From the NCBI GenBank assembly GCA_028687545.1, contig JAQTZZ010000053.1, positions 1-27,685 on the forward strand: DNA of 27,685 bases, in the 5' to 3' direction. A model generated the notes under the pieces. It saw nothing but the letters and a program-made list of their open reading frames with translations, was not told the origin of the DNA and did no database searches. The position numbers and the translations under genes are program-made. Source of the stretch: Candidatus Wallbacteria bacterium. Lineage in GTDB: Bacteria; Muiribacteriota; JAQTZZ01. Shown one piece after another: positions 15,413 to 23,137 of the stretch (the stretch's first letter is position 1; every line of letters starts with the position of its first letter).

Positions 15413-15985
15413 TTATCTTCTTTTCTTGTTCAGCTCTCCGATGATGGTGTGGGCGAACCTGGCAAACATCCCGCCTGTACGAGCAGTGACCAGATCGTTG
15501 TCAATCACTATATCCTGATCGACATAGACGGCTCCGGCATTTTTCACGCTTCCGATAATATTATTGTGGCAGGTGACTTTCCTGCCTTTGATTATAACAG
15601 GGATTGGATCGAAAATCCAGAGCCCGTGGCAGAGCGTAGCCTTGAGAATCGATTTTTCAGCCATCGCCCTTTTCATGAACAGGACCGCAGGTGCGAGATC
15701 CCCTGGTTTTTCCGCGTATCTCAGCATGTCTGCCACCATCCCGGCAGGCATGATTACTGCTGAATATGCTTTCAGTTCAGCATCGCTGATCCCTTCAAAG
15801 CTCTTGTTTACCGTCATCTGCATTCCCAGCTCAAGTCCTTTGAAAGTAAGGCTCTGCTGACCCCAGAGCCTGGTCAGGAAATCGACTGAGATGTCCTCTT
15901 CAGCAAAACGGTGGGAATAATAAATTATTTCATGATCAATAAACCGGTTTTCGAGTAAAACAGCTATTTTTTTTCCAGCGAGCAT
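15413..15985 (-). CDS. DJ-1/PfpI family protein (short form)
   Basis: This 190-residue protein has the PfpI-type fold: KIAVLLENRFIDHE, YSAVIMPAGMVADMLRY, the nucleophile cysteine in ATLCHGLWIF, and the late motif DNDLVTARTGG typical of PfpI/YhbO-like members. The start at 15985 is chosen because GGAGG lies 5 nt upstream; a TTG at 15997 would run through that site. It heads the DJ-1, cupin and DJ-1 cluster and lies just behind the heptamer-repeat hairpin. A role in handling reactive aldehydes or damaged proteins is known for relatives; here it is inference. Confidence 0.86.
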   Translation of the reverse strand: MLAGKKIAVLLENRFIDHEIIYYSHRFAEEDISVDFLTRLWGQQSLTFKGLELGMQMTVNKSFEGISDAELKAYSAVIMPAGMVADMLRYAEKPGDLAPAVLFMKRAMAEKSILKATLCHGLWIFDPIPVIIKGRKVTCHNNIIGSVKNAGAVYVDQDIVIDNDLVTARTGGMFARFAHTIIGELNKKRR

Positions 15986-16014
15986 AGAAGCCTCCAAAAC
16001 AATATATTCGCAAA

Positions 16015-16096
16015 GTGACTAGTGACTGGTGATTAGTGAATAGTGATTTGTCCGGAACAAATCTTCCCATTCACCATTCACTATTCACTATTCACC
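16015..16096. repeat. Tandem heptamer repeat forming a long hairpin (GTGANTA type)
   Basis: Five contiguous heptamers (GTGACTA, GTGACTG, GTGATTA, GTGAATA, GTGATTT) fill 16015-16049. Four inverted ones (CATTCAC twice, TATTCAC twice) fill 16068-16095. Between them GATTTGT (16045-16051) and ACAAATC (16057-16063) close the tip around CCGGA. The element fills the gap between the anti-sigma-type kinase gene and the DJ-1 gene, and its right arm encodes the last residues and TAG stop of the kinase gene. Each unit holds TGA, and most also TAG, so translation stops in any frame. Likely a dispersed intergenic repeat with a terminator-like fold. Confidence 0.88.
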
Positions 16097-16497
16097 TTTT
16101 TATGTTTGACCATAGTAAGCACGTTCCTGTCATTTTCTCTTGCATAACGCACTTCTTCCATGATCCGTTTGACCATGAATATGCCTAAACCCCCGATCGG
16201 GCGCTCCTCCACAGGCAAAGCGATGTCCGGGTCCTCTCTTTTAAGAGGGTCGTAAGCAATTCCGCTGTCGCTGACTGTAATGATCATCCCATCATCGTTT
16301 TCACCAAGTGAAATCTCAAGCTTGCCTTCAGCCCCTGGATAGGCGTAATTGATCACATTCACCGCAATTTCTTCGCAGGCCAGATTGATCTGGTCTACAT
16401 CCTTTTTGCTGAATCCCTGTCTGACTGCTTCGCTGCGGATGAATTCCATCATCGGCTCCAGCAAGTCCATCACAGCAGGAAAGGTTTTATTCTGCAT
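16081..16497 (-). CDS. RsbW-like anti-sigma-factor serine kinase (HATPase_c_2)
   Basis: This 138-residue protein has the GHKL ATP-binding fold of RsbW/SpoIIAB: the N box in EEIAVNVINYAYP, the G1 box in VSDSGIAYDP and the G2 box in GGLGIFMVK. It would bind a sigma factor or other partner and phosphorylate its STAS antagonist, encoded 26 nt upstream. The last residues (VNSE) and the stop codon lie inside the heptamer-repeat hairpin, so the natural C-terminus may have been set by insertion of that repeat. No sigma factor or PP2C phosphatase gene is in the window, so the rest of the switch must be elsewhere. Confidence 0.9.
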   Translation of the reverse strand: MQNKTFPAVMDLLEPMMEFIRSEAVRQGFSKKDVDQINLACEEIAVNVINYAYPGAEGKLEISLGENDDGMIITVSDSGIAYDPLKREDPDIALPVEERPIGGLGIFMVKRIMEEVRYARENDRNVLTMVKHKKVNSE

Positions 16498-16523
16498 GAT
16501 TTACCTTCACCATTCCTGAGCGA

Positions 16524-16856
16524 TCAGGAATTTGTGGCGTCCTCGTAAGTATCCTGGGTGATCAGGAAATTATCGAATCCTGTCATCTTGATCACATCTT
16601 TGATTTCATCGTGAGCGCCGATCAGATAGACCTTGGTATCCTTGCCGATTTTCTGCTTGGCAAAGACAATCGCTCTTAATCCTGAACTTGCGATGTATTC
16701 AAGGTCTTTGGCGAAAAAAACAATTCTGGAAACAGGCTGTCCGATCATTTTTTTCAGCTCTTCGGTCAAGGCAGGGGCCTTGGTGGTGTCCAGGCGGCCG
16801 GACAAAGTGATTTTTGCGACTCCGCCTTTGAAATCGACTGTGAAATTTTCAGCCAT
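16524..16856 (-). CDS. STAS-domain anti-sigma factor antagonist (RsbV/SpoIIAA-like)
   Basis: This 110-residue protein is a lone STAS domain. The signature LEYIASSGLRAI holds the phosphorylatable serine (Ser57 or Ser58) that the partner kinase would modify; unphosphorylated, it captures the kinase and frees the sigma factor. GGAGG lies 6 nt before the ATG, only 17 nt from the end of the debranching enzyme gene. The pairing with the RsbW-like kinase gene supports a partner-switching module, co-transcribed with glycogen metabolism genes. Confidence 0.9.
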   Translation of the reverse strand: MAENFTVDFKGGVAKITLSGRLDTTKAPALTEELKKMIGQPVSRIVFFAKDLEYIASSGLRAIVFAKQKIGKDTKVYLIGAHDEIKDVIKMTGFDNFLITQDTYEDATNS

Positions 16857-16873
16857 ACAGATCCTCCGTATAA

Positions 16874-18985
16874 TTATTTTCCGATCAGAATCATGATTGA
16901 TCTTGGACCCACGAGAACTTCCCCATTATCAAGCCTGGGTTCTGTGCCGGGTTTCCAGATGTCGTAAGGAGATGCCATGTCTGTGTTGACAGCTGCATGC
17001 CAGGAGAGGCCGGCCGGAAGTTTCGGGAGTTCAAATCCATGCATTTCCCAGTGCATGTTCATTGCCACATAAATCATATTGTCCGGTTCCTGCCCTTGCC
17101 TCGCATGTTTGCCGCAGAGCATGAAAGCGAACAGCCTGCTTCCTTCTGAAAAATCCGGCTGCCAGGCTTTGACGCCGTGCCAGGAAATGTCCGGGTATCC
17201 GCTGCCCAGATAATCCCGGTACTGGAAGTGCCTGCTGCTGCGCAAAGCAGAGTGGTTTCTGCGGAAAGCGATCATTTTCTGGAAATACTCAAACAAGTCC
17301 TTGTTCTTTTTCAGCATTGTCCAGTCCAGCCAGGAAATTTCACAGTCCTGGCAATAGGCATTATTGTTGCCGAACTGGGTGTTCCCGAATTCATCCCCTG
17401 AAAGGATCATGGGAACTCCCTGGCTGACAAGCAGAAGTGTCACTGCATTCTTGATCTGCTTATGACGCAGGCGCAATATTTCCGGATCAGTTGTGTCGCC
17501 TTCACAGCCGCAGTTCCAGCTCTGATTGTCATTGCCCCCGTCATTATTATTTTCACCGTTCGCTTCATTATGCTTCTGATTATAAGAAACCATGTCCATC
17601 AGGGTGAAACCGTCGTGACAGGTGATGAAGTTGATGGTAGCCCTTGTTCCGCGTCCGCCCCAGTGATAGAGGTCCGGAGAGCCTGCGACCCGTTGAGAAA
17701 TCGCTCCGGTCATGCCAGGGTCGCCTTTCAGAAATTTCCGCACATCGTCCCTGTATTTCCCGTTCCATTCAGCCCAGCGATCCCAGGAGGGAAAAGAACC
17801 TACCTGATAAAGGCCGCCGGCATCCCAGGCTTCCGCGATCAGCTTGCATTTGCCCAGGATCGGGTCAAAAGCAAGGGTTTCCAGCAGCGGAGGATTGTGC
17901 ATCGGAGCCCCGCTCTGATCCCGGCCCAGAATCGCAGCCAGATCGAAGCGGAAACCGTCGACATGATATTCCACTACCCAGTACCTGAGGCAGTCCAGGA
18001 TCATGTTGCGTACTACAGGATGATTGCAGTTGAGGGTGTTTCCGCAACCGCTGAAATTATAGTAATGTCCGTCCGGAGTAAGTATATAGTAAGTTTTATT
18101 GTCTATCCCTTTGTATGAGATGTAAGGCCCGTTTTCATTGCCTTCGGCAGTATGATTGAACACTACATCCAGAATCACTTCAATCCCGTTTTTATGCAGA
18201 TCCTTGATCATGGTTTTGAGTTCATCGACCTGCATTCCATACTTTCCGGTCGCTGCATAGCCGGCTTTGGGAGCGAAGAATCCGACATTGCTGTATCCCC
18301 AGTAATTTAAAAGCCTTCTGCCGTCGGCAGTCTTCCGGCAATTTTCGAATTCGTCGAATTCGTGGATCGGCATCAGTTCCAGGCAGTTGACGCCCAGCTT
18401 TTTCAGATAAGGGATTTTCTCCCTGATTGCCGCATAAGTGCCTGGATATTTCAAGCCCGAGGATTCGTGCCTGGTGAAACCTCGCACATGCATTTCGTAA
18501 ATCAGCAGCTCTTCCATGGGAATCTCTTTCGGGCTGTCTCCTTCCCAGTCGAAATCGTCCTGCACAATGCGGGCTCTGTGCTGATACTGGTTGCTCCAGT
18601 CCGGTTCAGTTCCCCAGACATCCCGCTCCCCGATCATTGCGGCATAGGGGTCCATCAGGAATTTGGTCTTGTCGAACCGATGTCCGCTGGACGGTTCAAA
18701 CGGGCCATCCATCCGATAGGCATATTCGTATTCCTCGTAATCCAGATCGAACACGATCATGGCAAAGACATGTCCGATCCTGTATTTGTCAGGGAACGGA
18801 ATTATCGCGTGCGGTTTCGGCTCGTGTTTTTTGAACAGCACCAGCTCGCAGGAATAGGCTCCTGTGGAATACACCGAGAAATTAACTCCGCCTGGAACAA
18901 TAGTTGCCCCGAAAGGCATCGGTTTTCCGGGTCTTAAGCGAAAATCGCCCCAGGTATCGGTCGGGAAAATATCGATTCTGTCCAT
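16874..18985 (-). CDS. glgX: Glycogen debranching enzyme (GH13 isoamylase, GlgX/TreX type)
   Basis: This 703-residue cytoplasmic enzyme cleaves alpha-1,6 branches of glycogen-like glucans. An N-terminal CBM48-like domain (about 18-130) is followed by the GH13 barrel. Region I is DVVFNH (273-278), the nucleophile is Asp348 in DGFRFD, the acid/base is Glu385 in LIAEAWD, and the transition-state Asp458 lies in TCHDGF. The C-terminal beta domain ends in VGPRSIMILIG. The length matches TreX/GlgX enzymes. It lies between the AGE-family gene and the STAS gene on the same strand. A short leader ORF and a hairpin precede it. All catalytic residues are intact. Confidence 0.95.
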   Translation of the reverse strand: MDRIDIFPTDTWGDFRLRPGKPMPFGATIVPGGVNFSVYSTGAYSCELVLFKKHEPKPHAIIPFPDKYRIGHVFAMIVFDLDYEEYEYAYRMDGPFEPSSGHRFDKTKFLMDPYAAMIGERDVWGTEPDWSNQYQHRARIVQDDFDWEGDSPKEIPMEELLIYEMHVRGFTRHESSGLKYPGTYAAIREKIPYLKKLGVNCLELMPIHEFDEFENCRKTADGRRLLNYWGYSNVGFFAPKAGYAATGKYGMQVDELKTMIKDLHKNGIEVILDVVFNHTAEGNENGPYISYKGIDNKTYYILTPDGHYYNFSGCGNTLNCNHPVVRNMILDCLRYWVVEYHVDGFRFDLAAILGRDQSGAPMHNPPLLETLAFDPILGKCKLIAEAWDAGGLYQVGSFPSWDRWAEWNGKYRDDVRKFLKGDPGMTGAISQRVAGSPDLYHWGGRGTRATINFITCHDGFTLMDMVSYNQKHNEANGENNNDGGNDNQSWNCGCEGDTTDPEILRLRHKQIKNAVTLLLVSQGVPMILSGDEFGNTQFGNNNAYCQDCEISWLDWTMLKKNKDLFEYFQKMIAFRRNHSALRSSRHFQYRDYLGSGYPDISWHGVKAWQPDFSEGSRLFAFMLCGKHARQGQEPDNMIYVAMNMHWEMHGFELPKLPAGLSWHAAVNTDMASPYDIWKPGTEPRLDNGEVLVGPRSIMILIGK

Positions 18986-19016
18986 AGAGCCTCTTTCAAA
19001 ATGGTTTATTTACGCT

Positions 19017-19043
19017 TTATCTTGGGGAGACATTTGTCTCCAT
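19017..19043 (-). CDS. Possible 8-codon leader ORF upstream of glgX
   Basis: An ATG at 19043 is preceded by GGAGAAG at good spacing and opens METNVSPR before TAA. The same DNA forms a hairpin (GGAGAC 19026-19031 with GTCTCC 19036-19041). A translated leader over a hairpin could tune expression of glgX, whose ATG is 31 nt further on. Its shortness means chance is possible. Confidence 0.3.
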   Translation of the reverse strand: METNVSPR

Positions 19044-19064
19044 AACTTCTCCAAAACGGGTTAG

Positions 19065-20891
19065 TTACTTGACTGGAATCACGCGCACTTTAATCTTGGG
19101 TCTGTGATCAACATTCGGCAGGCTGACTGTCAGTTTATCGGCATCGAAACTTTTCCATTCCCTGCCGTCCACCCAGACTTCGGAAATCCTGATGCTTCCC
19201 TGAGGAAGAATGTCGGGCTGTACCCTGAGCAGATTGTCTGAAAAAGCGTTCACATGAGGCTTGAAGTGCAGGTCAAGCGGCTGGCCTGTGCTGAGCAGGT
19301 TGGTGTAAACCTGGGCCAGGTAGGAAAGCTCGATCGAATGATATCCGCTCATGGAATGGCTGCCTTTGAATCTTTCGGTTCCCAGCAGATATGGAATGCC
19401 GTTGTTCAGCACATTGAAATAAACTGAGCCATCGTTATGGTCCAGGTAAAATGCGTTATAGAAGGCTGCGGATTCGCGGGCCAGTTTGAGATATTTGTCT
19501 TTCTTGAGCACTCCCCAGAGGATCTGGTAGGCTAAAATTCCCTGTTCCTGCTGCCACCATGCCTTGCGGTCGTGCCAGGCGAATCTGTGGAATTCTTCGC
19601 CTGGTTTCAGTTTTCGCTCCATCACATCATACCAGCCAGCCCGCTGCTTATCCATGCCGACTTCAGGCATGATGTCAGCTATTTTCTCAGCCAGCTCCAG
19701 ATACTTTTTGTCCGGGTTGATGCTGTAAATTCTCATCAGGTTCCAGGCGATCTTGAGATTGTGCCCGACAACGCCTCTGTCCTGCTGCCAGCCCCAGGTC
19801 TGGTCATGGCTCCAGTCGTGCAGAAATTTTTCCTGGACAAATGGAGAGTGTTCGTAATCCGGGAAATGATCCACAATCCAGTCTGCGCAGTTTATCAGGA
19901 ATTTCTTGTGCTTTTCTTCGCCGCTTGCCAGTAACAGGTTGATCAGGAAAGCAGGGGCATGATCGCCGATGGAATTCCAATTTTTCCGGCCTTTGTTAGG
20001 ACCCAGGCTTTCACTCATCGGATCCATGGTGATCGGATCCACATGGGAAAAATAACCGCCGTTCTTTTTATCCAGGAAAAAACGGTCAAACAGATCGATA
20101 GTCATCCTGATGTCTTTCATGATCAGGGGGTCGCCGTTCACCCGGTATGTCTGTGTCGGCCCGGCCAGGGCATAGATCTGCTCGTACATGGGGACAGCGT
20201 CATAATCATCGCCGAATTCAGAGGTGAAAACCTTGTGGTCCTCTTTGTCCCCGGTAATATCAATGCCGTGGTACCAGTAGACAATGTTTTCATCCACATC
20301 ATAAAAACGCATGTGATCTCTCAGATACTTGGTCCCCTTTTCCGCTGCTTCCAGGAATCTGTCTTCTCCTGTCAGCAGATAGGTGGAAGCAAAACCATAG
20401 ACCAGGCGGGAGATCGTGTCAGTTTCCTGGCGGTGGGTTCCAACCGGCTGTCCGCCTGAGAGATTGATTACTGTCCTGTATTTGACATAATCGATCGTGT
20501 CAGGGCTGCCGAATTGAGCCTTGATGAAGAAATCCGCGATGCTTCTGGCCTGTTTGATCCACCAGTCTGCTTCTTCAAAACGATATTTCTCCAGTTTTCT
20601 ACCCGGGAAATTGATCGACTGGGCTTCAAACACATGCTCCCCGGCCTGGGGATAAAATGTACCGTATGTGAAAACATACTGCCCTGGTTTTAACAGTTCC
20701 AGCATCGAGCCTGTAGCGTCCAGATAAGGCTCTTCCAGGTTTCTGGTGATCTGGGCGTAGCAGTTTGCGGATAGTTTGACTGTGAAATCCCTGCTGTCAT
20801 TGGTTTTGATGCAGAACTGCTTTTTTTCTTTGTCAAGAGCAGTCACATACCCTGCAATGGTATCCGAGAACTCAAAATTCATGTTCTTCAT
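19065..20891 (-). CDS. N-acylglucosamine 2-epimerase (AGE)-family protein with extra end domains
   Basis: This 608-residue protein has an AGE-like (alpha/alpha)6 barrel at about residues 115-530: RQETDTISRLVYGFAS, NGGYFSHVD, GHNLKIAWNLMRI and KAWWQQEQGILAYQ correspond to the family's active-site helices and histidines; HSMSGYHSIEL holds later histidines. AGE relatives interconvert sugars at C2 (GlcNAc/ManNAc, cellobiose, mannose/glucose). The N-terminal 110 residues are a small beta domain and the last 60 (ISEVWVDGREW to VRVIPVK) another beta module, both beyond the usual 400-residue enzyme. No signal peptide. AAAGGAAA precedes the ATG. Its place before glgX suggests carbohydrate metabolism; substrate is unknown. 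Confidence 0.8.
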   Translation of the reverse strand: MKNMNFEFSDTIAGYVTALDKEKKQFCIKTNDSRDFTVKLSANCYAQITRNLEEPYLDATGSMLELLKPGQYVFTYGTFYPQAGEHVFEAQSINFPGRKLEKYRFEEADWWIKQARSIADFFIKAQFGSPDTIDYVKYRTVINLSGGQPVGTHRQETDTISRLVYGFASTYLLTGEDRFLEAAEKGTKYLRDHMRFYDVDENIVYWYHGIDITGDKEDHKVFTSEFGDDYDAVPMYEQIYALAGPTQTYRVNGDPLIMKDIRMTIDLFDRFFLDKKNGGYFSHVDPITMDPMSESLGPNKGRKNWNSIGDHAPAFLINLLLASGEEKHKKFLINCADWIVDHFPDYEHSPFVQEKFLHDWSHDQTWGWQQDRGVVGHNLKIAWNLMRIYSINPDKKYLELAEKIADIMPEVGMDKQRAGWYDVMERKLKPGEEFHRFAWHDRKAWWQQEQGILAYQILWGVLKKDKYLKLARESAAFYNAFYLDHNDGSVYFNVLNNGIPYLLGTERFKGSHSMSGYHSIELSYLAQVYTNLLSTGQPLDLHFKPHVNAFSDNLLRVQPDILPQGSIRISEVWVDGREWKSFDADKLTVSLPNVDHRPKIKVRVIPVK

Positions 20892-21065
20892 TCAGTGATT
20901 TCCTTTCTTAATATTATTAAAGACATCTGCTTTTTTAAGATATTGTGTCAATTTGCCCGGACCCGGACTGTTTTTTTATTGTATCAGGAAACAGGACCAG
21001 GAATCAAGCTTTTATTCTCGAAAATTTGTCGCTGATTTGTTATTGTGGTGGAAACAGGAGAAAAT

Positions 21066-21476
21066 ATGGCTTCATCTTTTTTGCATTTCGGATTGACCTG
21101 CAGCGACCCCGGCAAAATTGAGGATTTTTATTGCCGCTTCTTTGGATTTGTAAGAGTGCAGGTCATGAGGCCCGGAGCCGATCAGATCGTGATCATCAGA
21201 TCAGGTTCACTTTCACTGGAACTTTTCCAAGCGTCGGAAAAGTCGGGTCTTCCCAGACCAGGTGAAGACGGCTGCAAATATCCGGGCTGGCGGCATCTCT
21301 GCTTTTCAGTGGACGACCTGGAGAAAAAGCTTCTGGAAATCGGCTCAGCCGCAGAAATCACCCTTGGCCCGCTCGACCTCGGGGAGATGATCCCAGGCAT
21401 GAAAATCTGCTGGATCGCTGATCCTGAAGGCAATATCATTGAGCTGAATCAGGGATATAAAGAAACACTGATTTAG
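21066..21476 (+). CDS. VOC (glyoxalase/bleomycin-resistance) family protein
   Basis: This 136-residue protein is a paired beta-alpha-beta-beta-beta domain. The four expected metal-ligand positions are present: His in FLHFGLT, Glu in LSLELFQ, His in GWRHLCFSVDD and Glu in NIIELNQG. The family includes glyoxalase I, dioxygenases and epimerases. ATG at 21066 is chosen because GGAG lies 5 nt upstream; a GTG at 21045 would place that site inside the gene. It is divergent from the AGE gene and convergent with the response regulator, 5 nt apart. The reaction is not predictable from sequence. Confidence 0.85.
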   Translation: MASSFLHFGLTCSDPGKIEDFYCRFFGFVRVQVMRPGADQIVIIRSGSLSLELFQASEKSGLPRPGEDGCKYPGWRHLCFSVDDLEKKLLEIGSAAEITLGPLDLGEMIPGMKICWIADPEGNIIELNQGYKETLI

Positions 21477-21481
21477 ATAAG

Positions 21482-22162
21482 CTAGAGAATTGTAATCTGA
21501 GTATTATTTTCAATGATTTTCATGGAGATGGCATAACGGGTGAGACCGGCTGTGTCGTGGATGTCGAGTTTCTCCATCAGGCTGCTCCGGTGCTTTTCCA
21601 CTGTTTTAATGCTGATTTTAAGTTCAGCTGCGATCTGTTTGTTGGCCTTGCCCTCAGCAATCTGTTGCAGCACTTCCACCTCCCGTGAAGTTAGTGAAGT
21701 GTTTATTTTCTTGAGCGGTTCGTTCTTCTGACCTGAGGTTTTCTTGTATTGCTTTTGAATACGATCAGAAATGGAGGGACTGAAAAAAATGTTCCCTTTC
21801 AAAACTTCCCGGATCGCCCTGGCCAGGATTTCGGCTGAGGTCTGCTTGACCAGATATCCGGACAGGCCTAACGCATGCACTTGTTCGATATAGGCGTCGT
21901 CGCTGTGCACTGAGAGTATGATCACCTTGGTATCAGGTACGTCTTTAAGTATCTGCCTGGCTGCTTCCAGGCCATTCAGGATCGGCATTCCGATGTCCAT
22001 CACGACCACCGCAGGCTGAAGTTTTTTTGTCAGCTCTACAGCCTGGCGGCCGGTCTGAGCTTCGCCGACCACTTCAATATCCGATTCAAGGGCCAGTAAA
22101 GCCCGAAACCCCTGCCTAACTATCGTGTGATCATCTGCAAGGAGCACAGTGATCCGTTTCAT
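21482..22162 (-). CDS. NarL/FixJ-type response regulator (REC + LuxR HTH)
   Basis: This 226-residue DNA-binding regulator has a receiver domain with acidic pair Asp10-Asp11, phosphoacceptor Asp56 in VVVMDIGMP, Ser84 and Lys106, then a LuxR-type helix-turn-helix (about 153-215) with LTSREVEVLQQIAEG and ISIKTVEKHRSSLMEKL. GGAG precedes the ATG. It is divergent from the DHp-REC gene, and a similar regulator follows that gene, so the three likely form one signalling group. Target genes are unknown. Confidence 0.93.
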   Translation of the reverse strand: MKRITVLLADDHTIVRQGFRALLALESDIEVVGEAQTGRQAVELTKKLQPAVVVMDIGMPILNGLEAARQILKDVPDTKVIILSVHSDDAYIEQVHALGLSGYLVKQTSAEILARAIREVLKGNIFFSPSISDRIQKQYKKTSGQKNEPLKKINTSLTSREVEVLQQIAEGKANKQIAAELKISIKTVEKHRSSLMEKLDIHDTAGLTRYAISMKIIENNTQITIL

Positions 22163-22295
22163 AAAAACACTCCAGAATTCAACCCAGGAAAATTATTTCC
22201 TTGTACTAATAAAATCCAGATTTTTGTCAATGATATCAAATATCAATTTTAAAGAAAACAAAAAAACATCATGAATCACTAGTCAAGGTTACATA

Positions 22296-22323
22296 TTGAC
22301 ATTAATACTGGAATTGATAAAAT
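22296..22323 (+). promoter_or_regulatory. Candidate promoter for the DHp-REC gene, near-leaderless
   Basis: TTGACA (22296-22301) and TAAAAT (22318-22323) are separated by 16 nt; a TATAAT at 22323-22328 overlaps but would need a 21-nt spacer. The expected start, near 22330, is 2 nt before the ATG at 22332, which has no Shine-Dalgarno sequence. This repeats the layout seen before the ATPase gene at 1724. Confidence 0.5.
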
Positions 22324-22331
22324 ATAATCAC

Positions 22332-23051
22332 ATGGTTCATTTCATCTTTTTTTTCAAAACACATTTTTTCCAGATACTATCCTTGTTGCTGGTGATTGCT
22401 CTGTTCTTCGCAGTCTTCATCCTGTACCGGAAAATTGACGCCATCTCAAAGAGGGCCGGAGTCCTTGCCCATGACTTCCAGAATCATTTCTGGGGGATTC
22501 TGCTGCAGACTGAAATTGCTCTGGAAGAACCAACTGCAGTAAAAAAAGACGAGCATCTGAAGTTGATCAACACAGCCGCTAAAGAGGCCAGAAAATCGGT
22601 AGAATCATTGAAGGCACTGTCCCACATGACTCTGAAAGCTGCCAGTTCCGAAGCTAAAATTATAAAGGCAGAACAGATTCCAGAAGCGGATTTTTCCGGG
22701 ATTGTGCTGCTGGTTGATGATGAGGAGATTTTCCGCCGCACCAGCGGAAAAATGCTCTCAATCCTCGGATTCCAAGTTCTCACTGCAGAGGATGGGCTGA
22801 AAGCTCTTGAGATTTATCGCGCTCAGTGGAAAGACATCAGGCTGGTGCTGATCGACATGCAGCAGCCGAAAATGAATGGGAAGGAAATATTTAAGAAATT
22901 GAAGGAATCCAATCCTCTGGTCAAAGTCATTTTCATGTCAGGCATTCTCCCGGATCAAGATCTCGCGAGCCTTGCCAGGGAAGGAGCTGTGTTCCTTCAG
23001 AAGCCCTTTGAACCGAATGATCTTTCAGCTGCCATTGTTAAAAGTTTGTAG
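22332..23051 (+). CDS. Membrane-anchored DHp-REC protein lacking a kinase ATPase domain
   Basis: This 239-residue protein has one membrane helix (about 12-33, SLLLVIALFFAVFIL), a segment like the dimerisation/histidine phosphotransfer helix of hybrid kinases (LAHDFQNHFWGILL, His47), and a receiver domain (about 124-239) with Asp129-Asp130, phosphoacceptor Asp175 in VLIDMQQP, Ser203 and Lys224. The ATP-binding HATPase domain expected between them is missing; only a 25-residue linker is found. It could pass phosphate from another kinase, or the kinase domain was lost. The start is set at 22332, since an upstream in-frame TTG lies within the promoter. It sits between two NarL-type regulators. 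Confidence 0.8.
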   Translation: MVHFIFFFKTHFFQILSLLLVIALFFAVFILYRKIDAISKRAGVLAHDFQNHFWGILLQTEIALEEPTAVKKDEHLKLINTAAKEARKSVESLKALSHMTLKAASSEAKIIKAEQIPEADFSGIVLLVDDEEIFRRTSGKMLSILGFQVLTAEDGLKALEIYRAQWKDIRLVLIDMQQPKMNGKEIFKKLKESNPLVKVIFMSGILPDQDLASLAREGAVFLQKPFEPNDLSAAIVKSL

Positions 23052-23137
23052 TCGAATCTAAGTCACCCGAATTTGCCAAAGTCTGGTGATTCGGATAAAA
23101 TTAATGCTGTAATTCAGAAAAAAATGAGGAGTATTTC

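Noticed and set aside
17462-18118. 218-codon open frame on the plus strand within glgX
   Set aside because: It lies antisense to intact catalytic motifs of the debranching enzyme and has no ribosome site or family features; it is a shadow frame.
22272-22285. TGAATCACTAGTCA, resembling two inverted GTGANTA heptamers
   Set aside because: Only about two units, no fold-back partner; may be a remnant but cannot be distinguished from chance.
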